Assembly (NCBI GenBank): GCA_025356795.1 | Contig: JANXRR010000399.1 | Coordinates: 1-7,111 of the forward strand | Length of the DNA: 7,111 bases | DNA from: Bacteroidia bacterium | GTDB lineage: Bacteria > Bacteroidota > Bacteroidia > Cytophagales > Cyclobacteriaceae | Direction: 5' to 3' | In this document: positions 1 to 6,494 of the stretch, one piece after another | Layout: the number at the start of each line of letters is the position of its first letter | Numbering within the stretch: position 1 is the stretch's first letter | Program-made: the position numbers and the translations under genes | Notes under the pieces: generated by a model | Databases searched by the model: none | What the model saw: only the letters and a program-made list of their open reading frames with translations | Told to the model about the DNA's origin: nothing

Positions 1-908
1 GCTAAAGAAGCCAATTTTCCAGCATCAGCAAAGCTATGGCCGTGCGTAATAGCATACATAAATGCCCCCGCAAACATATCTCCTGCACCGTTAGAATCTA
101 CTGCTGTAACTTTATAGGGCTCAATTTCGATAAACGTATCGCCATCAAAAACTAATGCTCCGTTTTTGCCGAGTGTCATAACAAATCGTTTGGCCACTTG
201 CTTAAGCTTTTCCCTTGCATCGGCAATATCTTCAGTGCCTGTAAAAATCATGGCCTCTTCCTCATTGCAAAAAAGTAAATCAACACTAGCCCCCACTATC
301 TCTTCCATTTGCTTGGAGAAGTATTTTACCATGCTTGGATCTGAAAACGCGAGGGCAGTAGAAACTTTATTATGCTCAGCCATCTTCTTTGTTGCTTTCA
401 TAGCCTCCAATCCTTTTGGGCTAGGAACTAAGTAGCCTTCCATATAGACATAAGAAGAATTTTTTATCGCCTCCTCGTCCAGTGCATCTGGTGAAAAGAA
501 AGAATTAACTCCCAAAAACGTATTCATGGTTCTTTCTGCATCCGGGCTGGTCATTACCAGGCAACGGCCCGTGTGATCGACCGGAAGTTGATCATACACC
601 AAATTGGTGTTAACTCCATTCTTCTTTAAATCATCAATAAAAAACTTGCCGAGCTCATCTTTTGCCACCAAACACGAATAGAATCCTTTGCCACCAAATT
701 GACTGAGGGCAGTAATTGTATTGCCTGCCGACCCACCTCCGGTAAGTTTACTCTTTTCCATGTCAATGGCCTTCATCAAATGCTGCTGGCGTTTTTCATC
801 TACAAGCGTCATCACGCCTTTTTCCACTTCGTTTTTTTCAAAGAAGTCGTATTCAACTTCGGTTACAATATCAACAATCGCATTGCCAATGGCATAAACA
901 TCGTACAT
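1..908 (-). CDS. PfkB-family kinase, adenosine kinase type (3' end cut by window edge)
   Basis: This is a cytosolic ribokinase-fold enzyme that transfers phosphate from ATP to a sugar or nucleoside. The first 302 residues are visible and roughly the last 30 lie outside the window. The N-terminus (MYDVYAIGNAIVDI) and the nearby EKGVMTLVDE segment resemble the proteins commonly annotated as adenosine kinase in Bacteroidota. The substrate-side glycine motif GGGSAGN is at residues 57-63. The PfkB signature DSNGAGDMFAG is at 271-281 and includes the anion hole and catalytic base Asp277. The start at 908 fits the conserved N-terminus; a -7 box lies 45-52 bases upstream and no Shine-Dalgarno sequence is seen. 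The kinase fold is clear. Adenosine as substrate is family-based inference, and ribokinase or fructokinase activity is not excluded. It is transcribed divergently from the HEPN/MNT pair. Confidence 0.9.
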   Translation of the reverse strand, partial: MYDVYAIGNAIVDIVTEVEYDFFEKNEVEKGVMTLVDEKRQQHLMKAIDMEKSKLTGGGSAGNTITALSQFGGKGFYSCLVAKDELGKFFIDDLKKNGVNTNLVYDQLPVDHTGRCLVMTSPDAERTMNTFLGVNSFFSPDALDEEAIKNSSYVYMEGYLVPSPKGLEAMKATKKMAEHNKVSTALAFSDPSMVKYFSKQMEEIVGASVDLLFCNEEEAMIFTGTEDIADAREKLKQVAKRFVMTLGKNGALVFDGDTFIEIEPYKVTAVDSNGAGDMFAGAFMYAITHGHSFADAGKLASL

Positions 909-952
909 AAAAAAGAGTTAAGAGTTTAGAATTATGATTTTGGATTTATGAA

Positions 953-960
953 CAAATTTA
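953..960 (-). promoter_or_regulatory. Putative -7 promoter element of the PfkB kinase gene
   Basis: Read on the minus strand this is TAAATTTG, an exact match to the Bacteroidota -7 consensus TAnnTTTG. It lies 44 bases before the start codon, which would give a leader of about 35-40 bases. No good TTG -33 element is seen at the usual distance, so the call rests on the -7 box alone. Confidence 0.45.
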
Positions 961-984
961 ATGTTTCTAAATTGAAATGAGGGA

Positions 985-997
985 GTTAGATTCTAAC
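985..997. repeat. Small palindrome GTTAGA-T-TCTAAC (possible operator)
   Basis: This is a perfect 6-bp inverted repeat around one central base. It lies 25-37 bases upstream of the putative kinase -7 box, so it covers the region where the -33 contact of that promoter would be. A palindrome in this position could bind a dimeric regulator. It is short enough to occur by chance in AT-rich DNA, and no second copy was noticed. Confidence 0.25.
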
Positions 998-1084
998 CGA
1001 TATTACGCAAGCTTCGAAAATTTAATACTAAGGGTGTACAAAGCTGCCTAATACCTCTAGTTGAGTTCAACATCAAATTTTAAG

Positions 1085-1105
1085 TTCTATGGCCGCCTCA
1101 TAGAA
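1085..1105. repeat. Inverted repeat upstream of the HEPN/MNT operon (possible operator)
   Basis: The arms TTCTATG (1085-1091) and CATAGAA (1099-1105) are perfect reverse complements separated by a GC-rich 7-base spacer. The site ends 35 bases before the -7 box of the HEPN/MNT operon. No T-tract follows on either strand, so a factor-independent terminator is unlikely. An operator for autoregulation or for an unlinked regulator is possible but unproven. Confidence 0.3.
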
Positions 1106-1139
1106 TGAAATAAAATCAAACTATTATTTAATCTTGTAA

Positions 1140-1147
1140 TAAATTTG
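1140..1147 (+). promoter_or_regulatory. Putative -7 promoter element of the HEPN/MNT operon
   Basis: TAAATTTG matches the Bacteroidota -7 consensus TAnnTTTG exactly and ends only 4 bases before the ATG at 1152. Transcription would be expected to begin at or within a base or two of that ATG, giving a leaderless or nearly leaderless mRNA. A second, weaker match, TAATCTTG, lies at 1129-1136. No TTG -33 element is seen about 19-21 bases upstream of either box. Confidence 0.5.
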
Positions 1148-1151
1148 CACT

Positions 1152-1589
1152 ATGAGTGGAAGTAAAGACGTTCGTTGGGTTCAGCGTTTTGCTAATTATA
1201 ACAAAGCATTGTTACAGCTTAAGAAGTTCTTCGCAAAAGATTATTTAAATGAATTGGAAGAGCAGGGATTAATTAAGGCTTTCGAATACACGTATGAGTT
1301 AGCTTGGAATACGATAAAAGATTTCTACGAGGAGCAAGGTGAGACGGGTTTACAAGGTAGTAAAGACGCAGTTAGGTTGGCCTTTAACAGAGGATTGATA
1401 AAAGATGGAGAAGGGTGGATGCAAATGATTGAAAACAGAAAACTCACGGTGCATACTTACAACGAAGCAACAGCAGCCGAAATAGTAGGCCTTATCAAAA
1501 AAAAATATCTTAGTTTATTTATCAATCTCCAAGAAGATGTGGAAAGAATTAGATCTGGTGGGCAATCTTTCTTATTTGAAAAACCATGA
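1152..1589 (+). CDS. HEPN-fold protein, HI0074-type 'nucleotidyltransferase substrate-binding' family; candidate toxin
   Basis: This 145-residue helical protein belongs to the HI0074 family (Pfam NTase_sub_bind, PF08780), a branch of the HEPN superfamily. The KDVRWVQRFANYNKAL segment near the N-terminus and the EYTYELAWNTIKDF helix (about residues 45-58) are typical. The segment NRKLTVHTYNE carries R96-x4-H101-x-Y103, which matches the RX4HXY motif of HEPN/MNT toxins. In the characterised Shewanella pair, Arg and His belong to the RNase site and the Tyr is AMP-modified by the partner. The stop codon overlaps the partner's start as ATGA, so the two are co-translated. The start at 1152 fits the family N-terminus although no ribosome binding site precedes it. 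The family is clear. RNase toxin activity is inferred, because this branch was originally described only as a substrate-binding partner. Confidence 0.88.
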   Translation: MSGSKDVRWVQRFANYNKALLQLKKFFAKDYLNELEEQGLIKAFEYTYELAWNTIKDFYEEQGETGLQGSKDAVRLAFNRGLIKDGEGWMQMIENRKLTVHTYNEATAAEIVGLIKKKYLSLFINLQEDVERIRSGGQSFLFEKP

Positions 1590-1897
1590 GATTCGGATTA
1601 TCAGACCAAACAATTGAAAGGATTCAAGGGGTATTTTCTGGGCATCCTGAAATTACGGAAGCAATACTTTATGGATCGCGAGCAAAAGGCAATCACAAAC
1701 CAGGATCGGATATTGATTTATCGTTGAAGGGCGCAAACCTGAACTTATTAAAACTAGCAAAAATCAATCATGAATTGGATGAACTCTCCTTACCATTTAT
1801 ATTTGACTTCTCCCTCTACGATCAAATTCAAAATTCAGATTTATTAGATCACATTAAACGTGTGGGCACTATATTTTACTCTAACGCTGCTGAGTGA
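1586..1897 (+). CDS. Minimal nucleotidyltransferase (MNT), HI0073-type; candidate antitoxin
   Basis: This 103-residue protein is a stand-alone polymerase-beta-like nucleotidyltransferase. The catalytic motif starts at G30-S31 and ends at D42-I43-D44 with exactly ten residues between, i.e. GS-x10-D-x-D (GSRAKGNHKPGSDID). The third metal-binding acidic residue is probably Asp74 in FIFDFSLYD. With all three acidic residues present, the enzyme looks active. In characterised HEPN/MNT systems the MNT partner transfers AMP units from ATP to the tyrosine of the toxin's RX4HXY motif and so neutralises it. The same reaction on Tyr103 of the upstream protein is the natural prediction here. The start codon lies within the upstream gene's end (ATGA), with no Shine-Dalgarno sequence, which suggests translational coupling. 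The stop is 3 bases from the stop of the convergent phosphodiesterase gene. Confidence 0.9.
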   Translation: MRFGLSDQTIERIQGVFSGHPEITEAILYGSRAKGNHKPGSDIDLSLKGANLNLLKLAKINHELDELSLPFIFDFSLYDQIQNSDLLDHIKRVGTIFYSNAAE

Positions 1898-1900
1898 GTG

Positions 1901-2809
1901 TCACTTCGTCTTTTGAATATTTAAGGTCATTTTATATTCTTTAGCTAGGTTTGGATAATCGGTAATAAAACCATCTACCCCCATTGCCTTAAGCTCAAGC
2001 ATTTCTGTTTTATCATTTACGGTCCACGGGATGACCTTCATGGCTAATTCATGGCAATGTTTGATTTCTGACTTCGATAGAAGTTTATAATCTGGACTGT
2101 AAATAGCTGGAGTGAAACCCAATTCTTTAACATTTTCATCAATTGTTTTGAGGTTCTCTACCAATGCGGCAAGCCTTACATTCGGATATTTTGAATGCCA
2201 GTATTTCAAGACTCTAAAATCAAAAGACTGAATAACTACCCTATCAAGGGGAAGGTATTGATCAATCAAATTGTAAACCATATCCGAAAAGACACTTGGC
2301 TTAGGGTGAAATTTATCATCGCCTTCGGGCATTGATTTAATTTCTATGTTGTAGTCAACTTCATATCGGGAGTAGCTTTTAATGTGGTTCTCTACAGCAA
2401 TGATCACATCTGTAAGCAATGGCTTCGATAATTTTATTTTCTCCTGTTCCGGAAAACGCTCATTAATTTTTGAACCACAATCCCATAACTTCACCTCCTC
2501 GTAATTCATTGTATAGATGTTGAACTTCATTTCGTCTTTGGCGGAAAAGCTGCTACCTGATGGATCTAAACAATAGGCGGCACTCATCCAAGGCTCATGA
2601 GAAACAATGAATTGATTGTCTTTGGTGATGGCTAAATCCATTTCGAGTGTTGTGACACCTAAATCAAGTGCTGCAATAAATGCGGGAATAGTGTTTTCTG
2701 GCTTAATGCCCCGTGCTCCTCGATGCCCCTGAACATCGAAGGTTGGGAGCTTTTGCGAAAAGGATGACGTGGCAAGAAGCATTACAATAAGAAAAAGTTT
2801 TATCTTCAT
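1901..2809 (-). CDS. Secreted glycerophosphodiester phosphodiesterase (GDPD family)
   Basis: This 302-residue protein hydrolyses glycerophosphodiesters to glycerol-3-phosphate and an alcohol, by family knowledge. A signal peptide (MKIKLFLIVMLLATSSFSQ, residues 1-19) lacks a lipobox cysteine, so a soluble periplasmic or secreted enzyme is expected. The GDPD signatures are complete: H29-R30-G31 and P37-E38-N39-T40, E56-x-D58 for metal binding, catalytic H71, E156-x-K158 in YNIEIKS, and W262-T263-V264-N265 followed by GVDGFITDYP near the C-terminus. The length is normal for the secreted, glpQ-like branch, but the substrate range is not visible. The gene starts 47 bases after the stop of the outer membrane protein gene on the same strand, so read-through transcription is possible. 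Its start codon is embedded in a perfect 14-bp inverted repeat. Confidence 0.93.
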   Translation of the reverse strand: MKIKLFLIVMLLATSSFSQKLPTFDVQGHRGARGIKPENTIPAFIAALDLGVTTLEMDLAITKDNQFIVSHEPWMSAAYCLDPSGSSFSAKDEMKFNIYTMNYEEVKLWDCGSKINERFPEQEKIKLSKPLLTDVIIAVENHIKSYSRYEVDYNIEIKSMPEGDDKFHPKPSVFSDMVYNLIDQYLPLDRVVIQSFDFRVLKYWHSKYPNVRLAALVENLKTIDENVKELGFTPAIYSPDYKLLSKSEIKHCHELAMKVIPWTVNDKTEMLELKAMGVDGFITDYPNLAKEYKMTLNIQKTK

Positions 2810-2829
2810 AACAGCGAAGATAAAACTTT
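2794..2829 (-). repeat. Perfect 14-bp inverted repeat spanning the GDPD start codon (hairpin; possible terminator or translation switch)
   Basis: On the plus strand AAAGTTTTATCTTC (2794-2807) and GAAGATAAAACTTT (2816-2829) are perfect reverse complements around an 8-base loop. In a minus-strand transcript the AUG of the phosphodiesterase gene (2809-2807) lies at the loop/stem junction, and the 3' arm is the coding sequence for its first residues. The 3' arm runs into five T's in total (ending in CTTTTTC), so the element could act as a weak AT-rich terminator for the upstream outer membrane protein gene. It could equally block translation on read-through mRNA. Only 3 of the 14 pairs are G-C. 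The geometry is seen directly; the function is inferred. Confidence 0.6.
2815..2822 (-). promoter_or_regulatory. Weak -7-like element just before the GDPD gene
   Basis: Read on the minus strand this is TATCTTCG, one mismatch from TAnnTTTG, ending 5 bases before the start codon. A TTG lies upstream but 24 bases away, longer than the usual spacing. If used, the transcript would begin at or next to the AUG and lack the 5' arm of the hairpin. The box is itself part of that hairpin arm, so the match may be coincidental. Confidence 0.2.
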
Positions 2830-2856
2830 AAACTTGACTGGTTTCGCAATAAATCT

Positions 2857-5667
2857 TTAATTATTTATGATCATTCTCATTCCCCTTCCTCCACCGCGTT
2901 TTCCGTTGTCACCCATTGGGTTCAATTGTTTGTTCAGTGCGTAGGTGAAACTCAGCATAAAGAAGCGGCCCAAGTTATTGGTAGTCTGTTGTTGCAAATA
3001 ATTAGTGCTTGCTGTTTGTGAAGCGGTTTGGCTTCTGTTCAACAAATTGTTAACTCCAATTTTCAATTCACCTACTTTATTTTTTAAGATGTAGCGCGAC
3101 AATGAAACATTCCACAGCGGAATTGCTTGATGGAAATCGGTAGTTTGGCTGGTGTACACAAAATAATTCATTTCAGTATTGAACGCATAGTTCTTCAAGA
3201 AATTAACATTTACTTCTGCATTGTAAGTCTTATTAAAATAGGATTGATTATTTCCTGTGCTGTAGGTTGATTGCTGATGGCTTAACGTGGTTCCTAAATC
3301 GACAATCAGAATATCGTTGAGTGAGTAATTGTAGCGTATATTACCACCAAGCACTTCCTGATCCAATGTGCTCTCCACACCATTAGTTAAATTAAGGCTT
3401 TGTGAAAAATTATAAGTTGGCCCAACATTAAATCGGCTATTAATCGGCTTAATAGGAATACCTAAACTTAAGTTCCCAGAAAGGCTTCTGCTATAGCGAA
3501 CGTTTACTGGTTGGCTAATCCTCACGCCCAAATCAGTATTTGTTTGTGAGTTAACAATGGCATTGGTTGTGTAGTTTCCATTGACCAAGGCAAATACATT
3601 CATAAAACTAGTAGGATTGAACAACATAAAGTTGGATCGCAATTGATGAACATAAGACGGGCGCAACTGCGGATTACCTATTGACTGATTCAGTTGATCT
3701 GAGTTGTTAACTATAGGTTGTAATTGTTGAATGGATGGCTCCTGCATGTTTGTGGAGTAATCTATTCTAAGATGTTTGAACGTGTTGTAATCGTAATTAA
3801 AGTGAGCGGAAGGAAGTACAGCCTCAAAAGTTCTATCAATCGTGGTGTTCTTTAGAATTATATTTCCATTCAATTGTGTGTTTTGATAGGCCGTACCAAC
3901 TGAAAAATTAAATTTCTCCCGATTCATTCTAAAATTTATACCAGGCCTGTTATACTGATAGTTGCTGTTGTATTTATTGCTAAGCGAATCGCTAAACTTC
4001 TCTTGTTCATTTTTTAAATCATACACACTCTTGTCAACTTTATTAACATCGGCATTATAATTATAGTTGAACTCCAAATACTTTCTCCCACCCAATGGTT
4101 CTGTATAGCTAAGGGTTACTCCATAGTTGGGGCTCGTTGTTGTTTGCTTGCTCCGTTGGTTTACCAAAGATGTAACTGGTAAGCCCTTGTAAAAGATATT
4201 GGTTGACTGCAACGTTCCATTGGCTTCATTTTCAGAGTAACCAAAAATAAAATTGGTTGAAATGGTTCTTCCCTTTTTCGCAAACCGATGGCGAAACAAC
4301 AGGTTTGAATTTACATTGACTCCATTTCCTTTTGAGGTAGTATTCTGATTGCTTTCGTTTTTCAATGTTGCATTGCCAATATTCCAGGTTTTACCTTCAC
4401 TACCCAAATGCTGGTCCGACATATTATAAACAACGCTTGTGTTAAATTTTAATGAATTGACTGAATCGATTTTATGATCAACTGTCACGTTCAGTTTATG
4501 ATTATCATTGGCAATATTTTGATTACTTGTCTGATCAAAATTATAGTTCCCGTTTTGAAGATAATTAACACGTTGAAGATCGGTCAATAGATTTTGATCC
4601 AATCGGTTATAAAAATAACTGCCATTTAGTTTTGTTTTATTTTTATTGTAGTTCTGATTTATGTTGGCTCCACCTGCATAATTTGTAACGATACCATTTT
4701 GCTGACCTGTATTAATCTGCGCTCCTCCACTTTGGGCGTTGCCTCCATTCACTTGAATGTTAACTGCCCCGCCACCGCCTCCACCCGGGCCACCACCCCC
4801 GTTGAAGTTAAGGTAATCACCTATGCCAAAGCCTTGTTGGTTAATGTTATTCCCCATTCCTAAAATGGAAAGTTGATTGCCGTTATTGAATCTATTGATG
4901 TTAGTCTTTGCTGTGTAGTGATTGTTATCACCTACACCCACCATACTATTGCCAAATGCACCATGCCGTTTTTCTTCTTTCAATTCAAGATTGATTGTTT
5001 TCTCTTTTTGTCCATCATCAATGCCAGTAAATATTGCCTGGTCTGATTTCTTATCGAACACTTGCACTTTCTCAACAGCATCAGCAGGAAGGTTGCGAGT
5101 GGCGAGTTTGGGATCCTGGCCAAAAAATTCGCGCCCGTCTACCATTACTCTTTTAACTTCTTCTCCCTGTGCTTTTACCGTACCGTCCGTTTCTACCTCA
5201 ACACCGGGCAATTTCTTTAATAAGTCTTCAACAGTTGCATTTGTCTTTGTTTTAAAAGAGCCAGCGTTGAACTCAATAGTGTCGCGTTTAACAACAACGG
5301 GAGCTTTGTCTGCCTTCACCACCACTTCACCCAACTGGTTTGCTTGTGGCAACAATTTTACTTTTCCTAAATTTATTTCAAGTTGCTCACCACTTGCTGA
5401 TACTTTCTGTGTGTGAGTTGCAAAGCTGAGATAAGAAACTTTAAAAATATATTCCCCCTTTGCTACTCCCTTTATTTCAAAATTGCCTTGCCCATCGCTT
5501 ACACTAAACTTAATTAGGGTAGAGTCTTTTTGTTGAAGCAGTAGCACTGTGGCAGAAGGCAATGGCCCCGATAATGAATCCAGCAATTGCCCTTTGATAG
5601 CATACCGTTGAGCAAAACCCAGCTGAGTTGACAGCAACAATACTGTCACAATTAAATTTCTTATCAT
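2857..5667 (-). CDS. TonB-receptor-like outer membrane beta-barrel protein with carboxypeptidase-regulatory-like N-terminal domain
   Basis: This 936-residue protein is exported by a signal peptide (MIRNLIVTVLLLSTQLGFAQ, 1-20). Next comes a CarboxypepD_reg-like beta-sandwich (about 22-105), a plug-like domain (about 122-230) with the typical KKLPGVEVETDGTV and VMVDGREFFGQDP segments, and a long region (about 235-920) of alternating Asn-, Tyr- and Ser-rich strands that fits an outer membrane barrel of the OMP_b-brl_3 type (PF14905). Residues 290-315 form a Gly/Asn-rich insertion early in the barrel, probably a loop. After the last recognisable strand (RFFMLSFTYALNKQL) there is a Gly/Arg-rich tail instead of a terminal aromatic residue. 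No STN domain is present, so FecR/sigma-type signalling is not expected. The gene follows the GLPGLI gene after 26 bases with no promoter seen and is probably in one operon with it. The transported substrate cannot be read from the sequence. Confidence 0.9.
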   Translation of the reverse strand: MIRNLIVTVLLLSTQLGFAQRYAIKGQLLDSLSGPLPSATVLLLQQKDSTLIKFSVSDGQGNFEIKGVAKGEYIFKVSYLSFATHTQKVSASGEQLEINLGKVKLLPQANQLGEVVVKADKAPVVVKRDTIEFNAGSFKTKTNATVEDLLKKLPGVEVETDGTVKAQGEEVKRVMVDGREFFGQDPKLATRNLPADAVEKVQVFDKKSDQAIFTGIDDGQKEKTINLELKEEKRHGAFGNSMVGVGDNNHYTAKTNINRFNNGNQLSILGMGNNINQQGFGIGDYLNFNGGGGPGGGGGGAVNIQVNGGNAQSGGAQINTGQQNGIVTNYAGGANINQNYNKNKTKLNGSYFYNRLDQNLLTDLQRVNYLQNGNYNFDQTSNQNIANDNHKLNVTVDHKIDSVNSLKFNTSVVYNMSDQHLGSEGKTWNIGNATLKNESNQNTTSKGNGVNVNSNLLFRHRFAKKGRTISTNFIFGYSENEANGTLQSTNIFYKGLPVTSLVNQRSKQTTTSPNYGVTLSYTEPLGGRKYLEFNYNYNADVNKVDKSVYDLKNEQEKFSDSLSNKYNSNYQYNRPGINFRMNREKFNFSVGTAYQNTQLNGNIILKNTTIDRTFEAVLPSAHFNYDYNTFKHLRIDYSTNMQEPSIQQLQPIVNNSDQLNQSIGNPQLRPSYVHQLRSNFMLFNPTSFMNVFALVNGNYTTNAIVNSQTNTDLGVRISQPVNVRYSRSLSGNLSLGIPIKPINSRFNVGPTYNFSQSLNLTNGVESTLDQEVLGGNIRYNYSLNDILIVDLGTTLSHQQSTYSTGNNQSYFNKTYNAEVNVNFLKNYAFNTEMNYFVYTSQTTDFHQAIPLWNVSLSRYILKNKVGELKIGVNNLLNRSQTASQTASTNYLQQQTTNNLGRFFMLSFTYALNKQLNPMGDNGKRGGGRGMRMIINN

Positions 5668-5693
5668 AAAAAGGGAATTAGTCTTTTGAAAAA

Positions 5694-6443
5694 TCAGTTT
5701 CTAAACATTACTCGCCCACCATTCTTTTCCATTTCTTTACGCTGTTCGTCCATTTTTTTACGAAACTCAGCACGCGAAACTTTTTCGCCTGTTGTTGGCT
5801 CCTTCAGTTCGTTTTTCTTAAGCGGCCTCATTTCAACTTTTAAGCATATGATCACACGCTCGGCATTGTTTATGTCTAGTGCCAGCACGGCACCAGGCAA
5901 CGTGCCAAAACTTTCCGGCCCTAAAAAAGGTCTGAGCTTATCGGTGTACCACGCGGTGACTTCTTGCTTTCTGTCAGGTCTGGATTCATCGGTAAAAAAT
6001 GCCTGTTTGCATTCATAGCCTTGAATAGTCTTTGTCTCAGTTCCAAACTTCCAAGGTGATATTTTTAAGGTATCATTAATCAAGTATGTCTTACCAAAAA
6101 ACTCTTGCTTTGAGATAAACTTCTCATCGTTTTGATTTACATACACTTCACCGTTTGCCTGCATAAATCTCATCCTAACACCTCCGCTATTATTTGTTTC
6201 CTCTTCATCATCATCTTCAATAAGCGTTTTATAAAGTGACTCGTTTGCATTGAAAAATAATTGCTGCTTTTGGGCTCTGAATTCAGGGATCATGGCCTTC
6301 ATATTTTGTCTTTCAGCAGGAAGGTTTCTGTGCATGTTAACACGAACTTCGTAGGTGATAACTCCTTCTGCTTGTTGCGCCCGTAAAATGGTAGCCGCAA
6401 TTACCATTACCAAAATTCCGAGAGCGATACTGATTTTCTTCAT
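5694..6443 (-). CDS. GLPGLI-family secreted protein
   Basis: This 249-residue protein belongs to the GLPGLI family (TIGR01200/PF09697), exported proteins of Bacteroidota with unknown biochemical function, often encoded beside beta-barrel or TonB-receptor-like proteins. A signal peptide covers residues 1-22 (MKKISIALGILVMVIAATIL). The family motif is at 180-187 in a divergent form, GTLPGAVL, after the typical AWYTDKLRPFLGPESFG segment. An acidic cluster (EDDDEEE, about 76-82) and a basic, probably helical C-terminal tail (about 222-249) are also visible. The frame is open upstream to an ATG at 6509, but the start at 6443 is preferred: it puts the signal peptide at the N-terminus, and the promoter's -7 box at 6487-6494 lies inside the longer version. 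Its partner outer membrane protein follows 26 bases downstream. Confidence 0.88.
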   Translation of the reverse strand: MKKISIALGILVMVIAATILRAQQAEGVITYEVRVNMHRNLPAERQNMKAMIPEFRAQKQQLFFNANESLYKTLIEDDDEEETNNSGGVRMRFMQANGEVYVNQNDEKFISKQEFFGKTYLINDTLKISPWKFGTETKTIQGYECKQAFFTDESRPDRKQEVTAWYTDKLRPFLGPESFGTLPGAVLALDINNAERVIICLKVEMRPLKKNELKEPTTGEKVSRAEFRKKMDEQRKEMEKNGGRVMFRN

Positions 6444-6486
6444 CCGTTTATTGTTTTGAAAGTTAAGTTGGCTTATAATTCTTTTG

Positions 6487-6494
6487 CAAACGTA
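6487..6494 (-). promoter_or_regulatory. Putative -7 promoter element of the GLPGLI / outer membrane protein operon
   Basis: Read on the minus strand this is TACGTTTG, an exact match to TAnnTTTG. It is 43 bases upstream of the preferred start at 6443, giving a leader of about 35-38 bases. No clear TTG -33 element is found. The region where it would lie overlaps the first GTTAAT repeat at 6515-6521, which suggests activator dependence. Confidence 0.5.

Noticed and set aside
166..435. 89-residue plus-strand open frame
   Set aside because: It lies wholly inside the minus-strand PfkB kinase gene, and its translation shows no recognisable domain. It is a shadow frame.
699..929. 76-residue plus-strand open frame over the kinase start
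   Set aside because: It is antisense to conserved kinase codons including the GGGSAGN motif, with no promoter or family resemblance.
1152..1897. HEPN/MNT pair as part of a mobile island
   Set aside because: No integrase, transposase, flanking direct repeats or tRNA gene is visible, and base composition does not differ obviously from the neighbours. Horizontal transfer cannot be supported from this window.
4922..5416. 164-residue plus-strand open frame
   Set aside because: It is antisense to the plug and N-terminal domains of the outer membrane protein. The Ser/Thr/Phe-rich composition is what reverse-reading such codons gives.
5668..5693. Possible hairpin or terminator between the GLPGLI and outer membrane protein genes
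   Set aside because: Only a weak 5-bp AT-rich pairing (AAAAG/CTTTT) is present in the 26-base gap, too weak for a terminator. Co-transcription is more likely.
5686..6018. 110-residue plus-strand open frame
   Set aside because: It is antisense to the GLPGLI gene, including its conserved core, and has no independent evidence.
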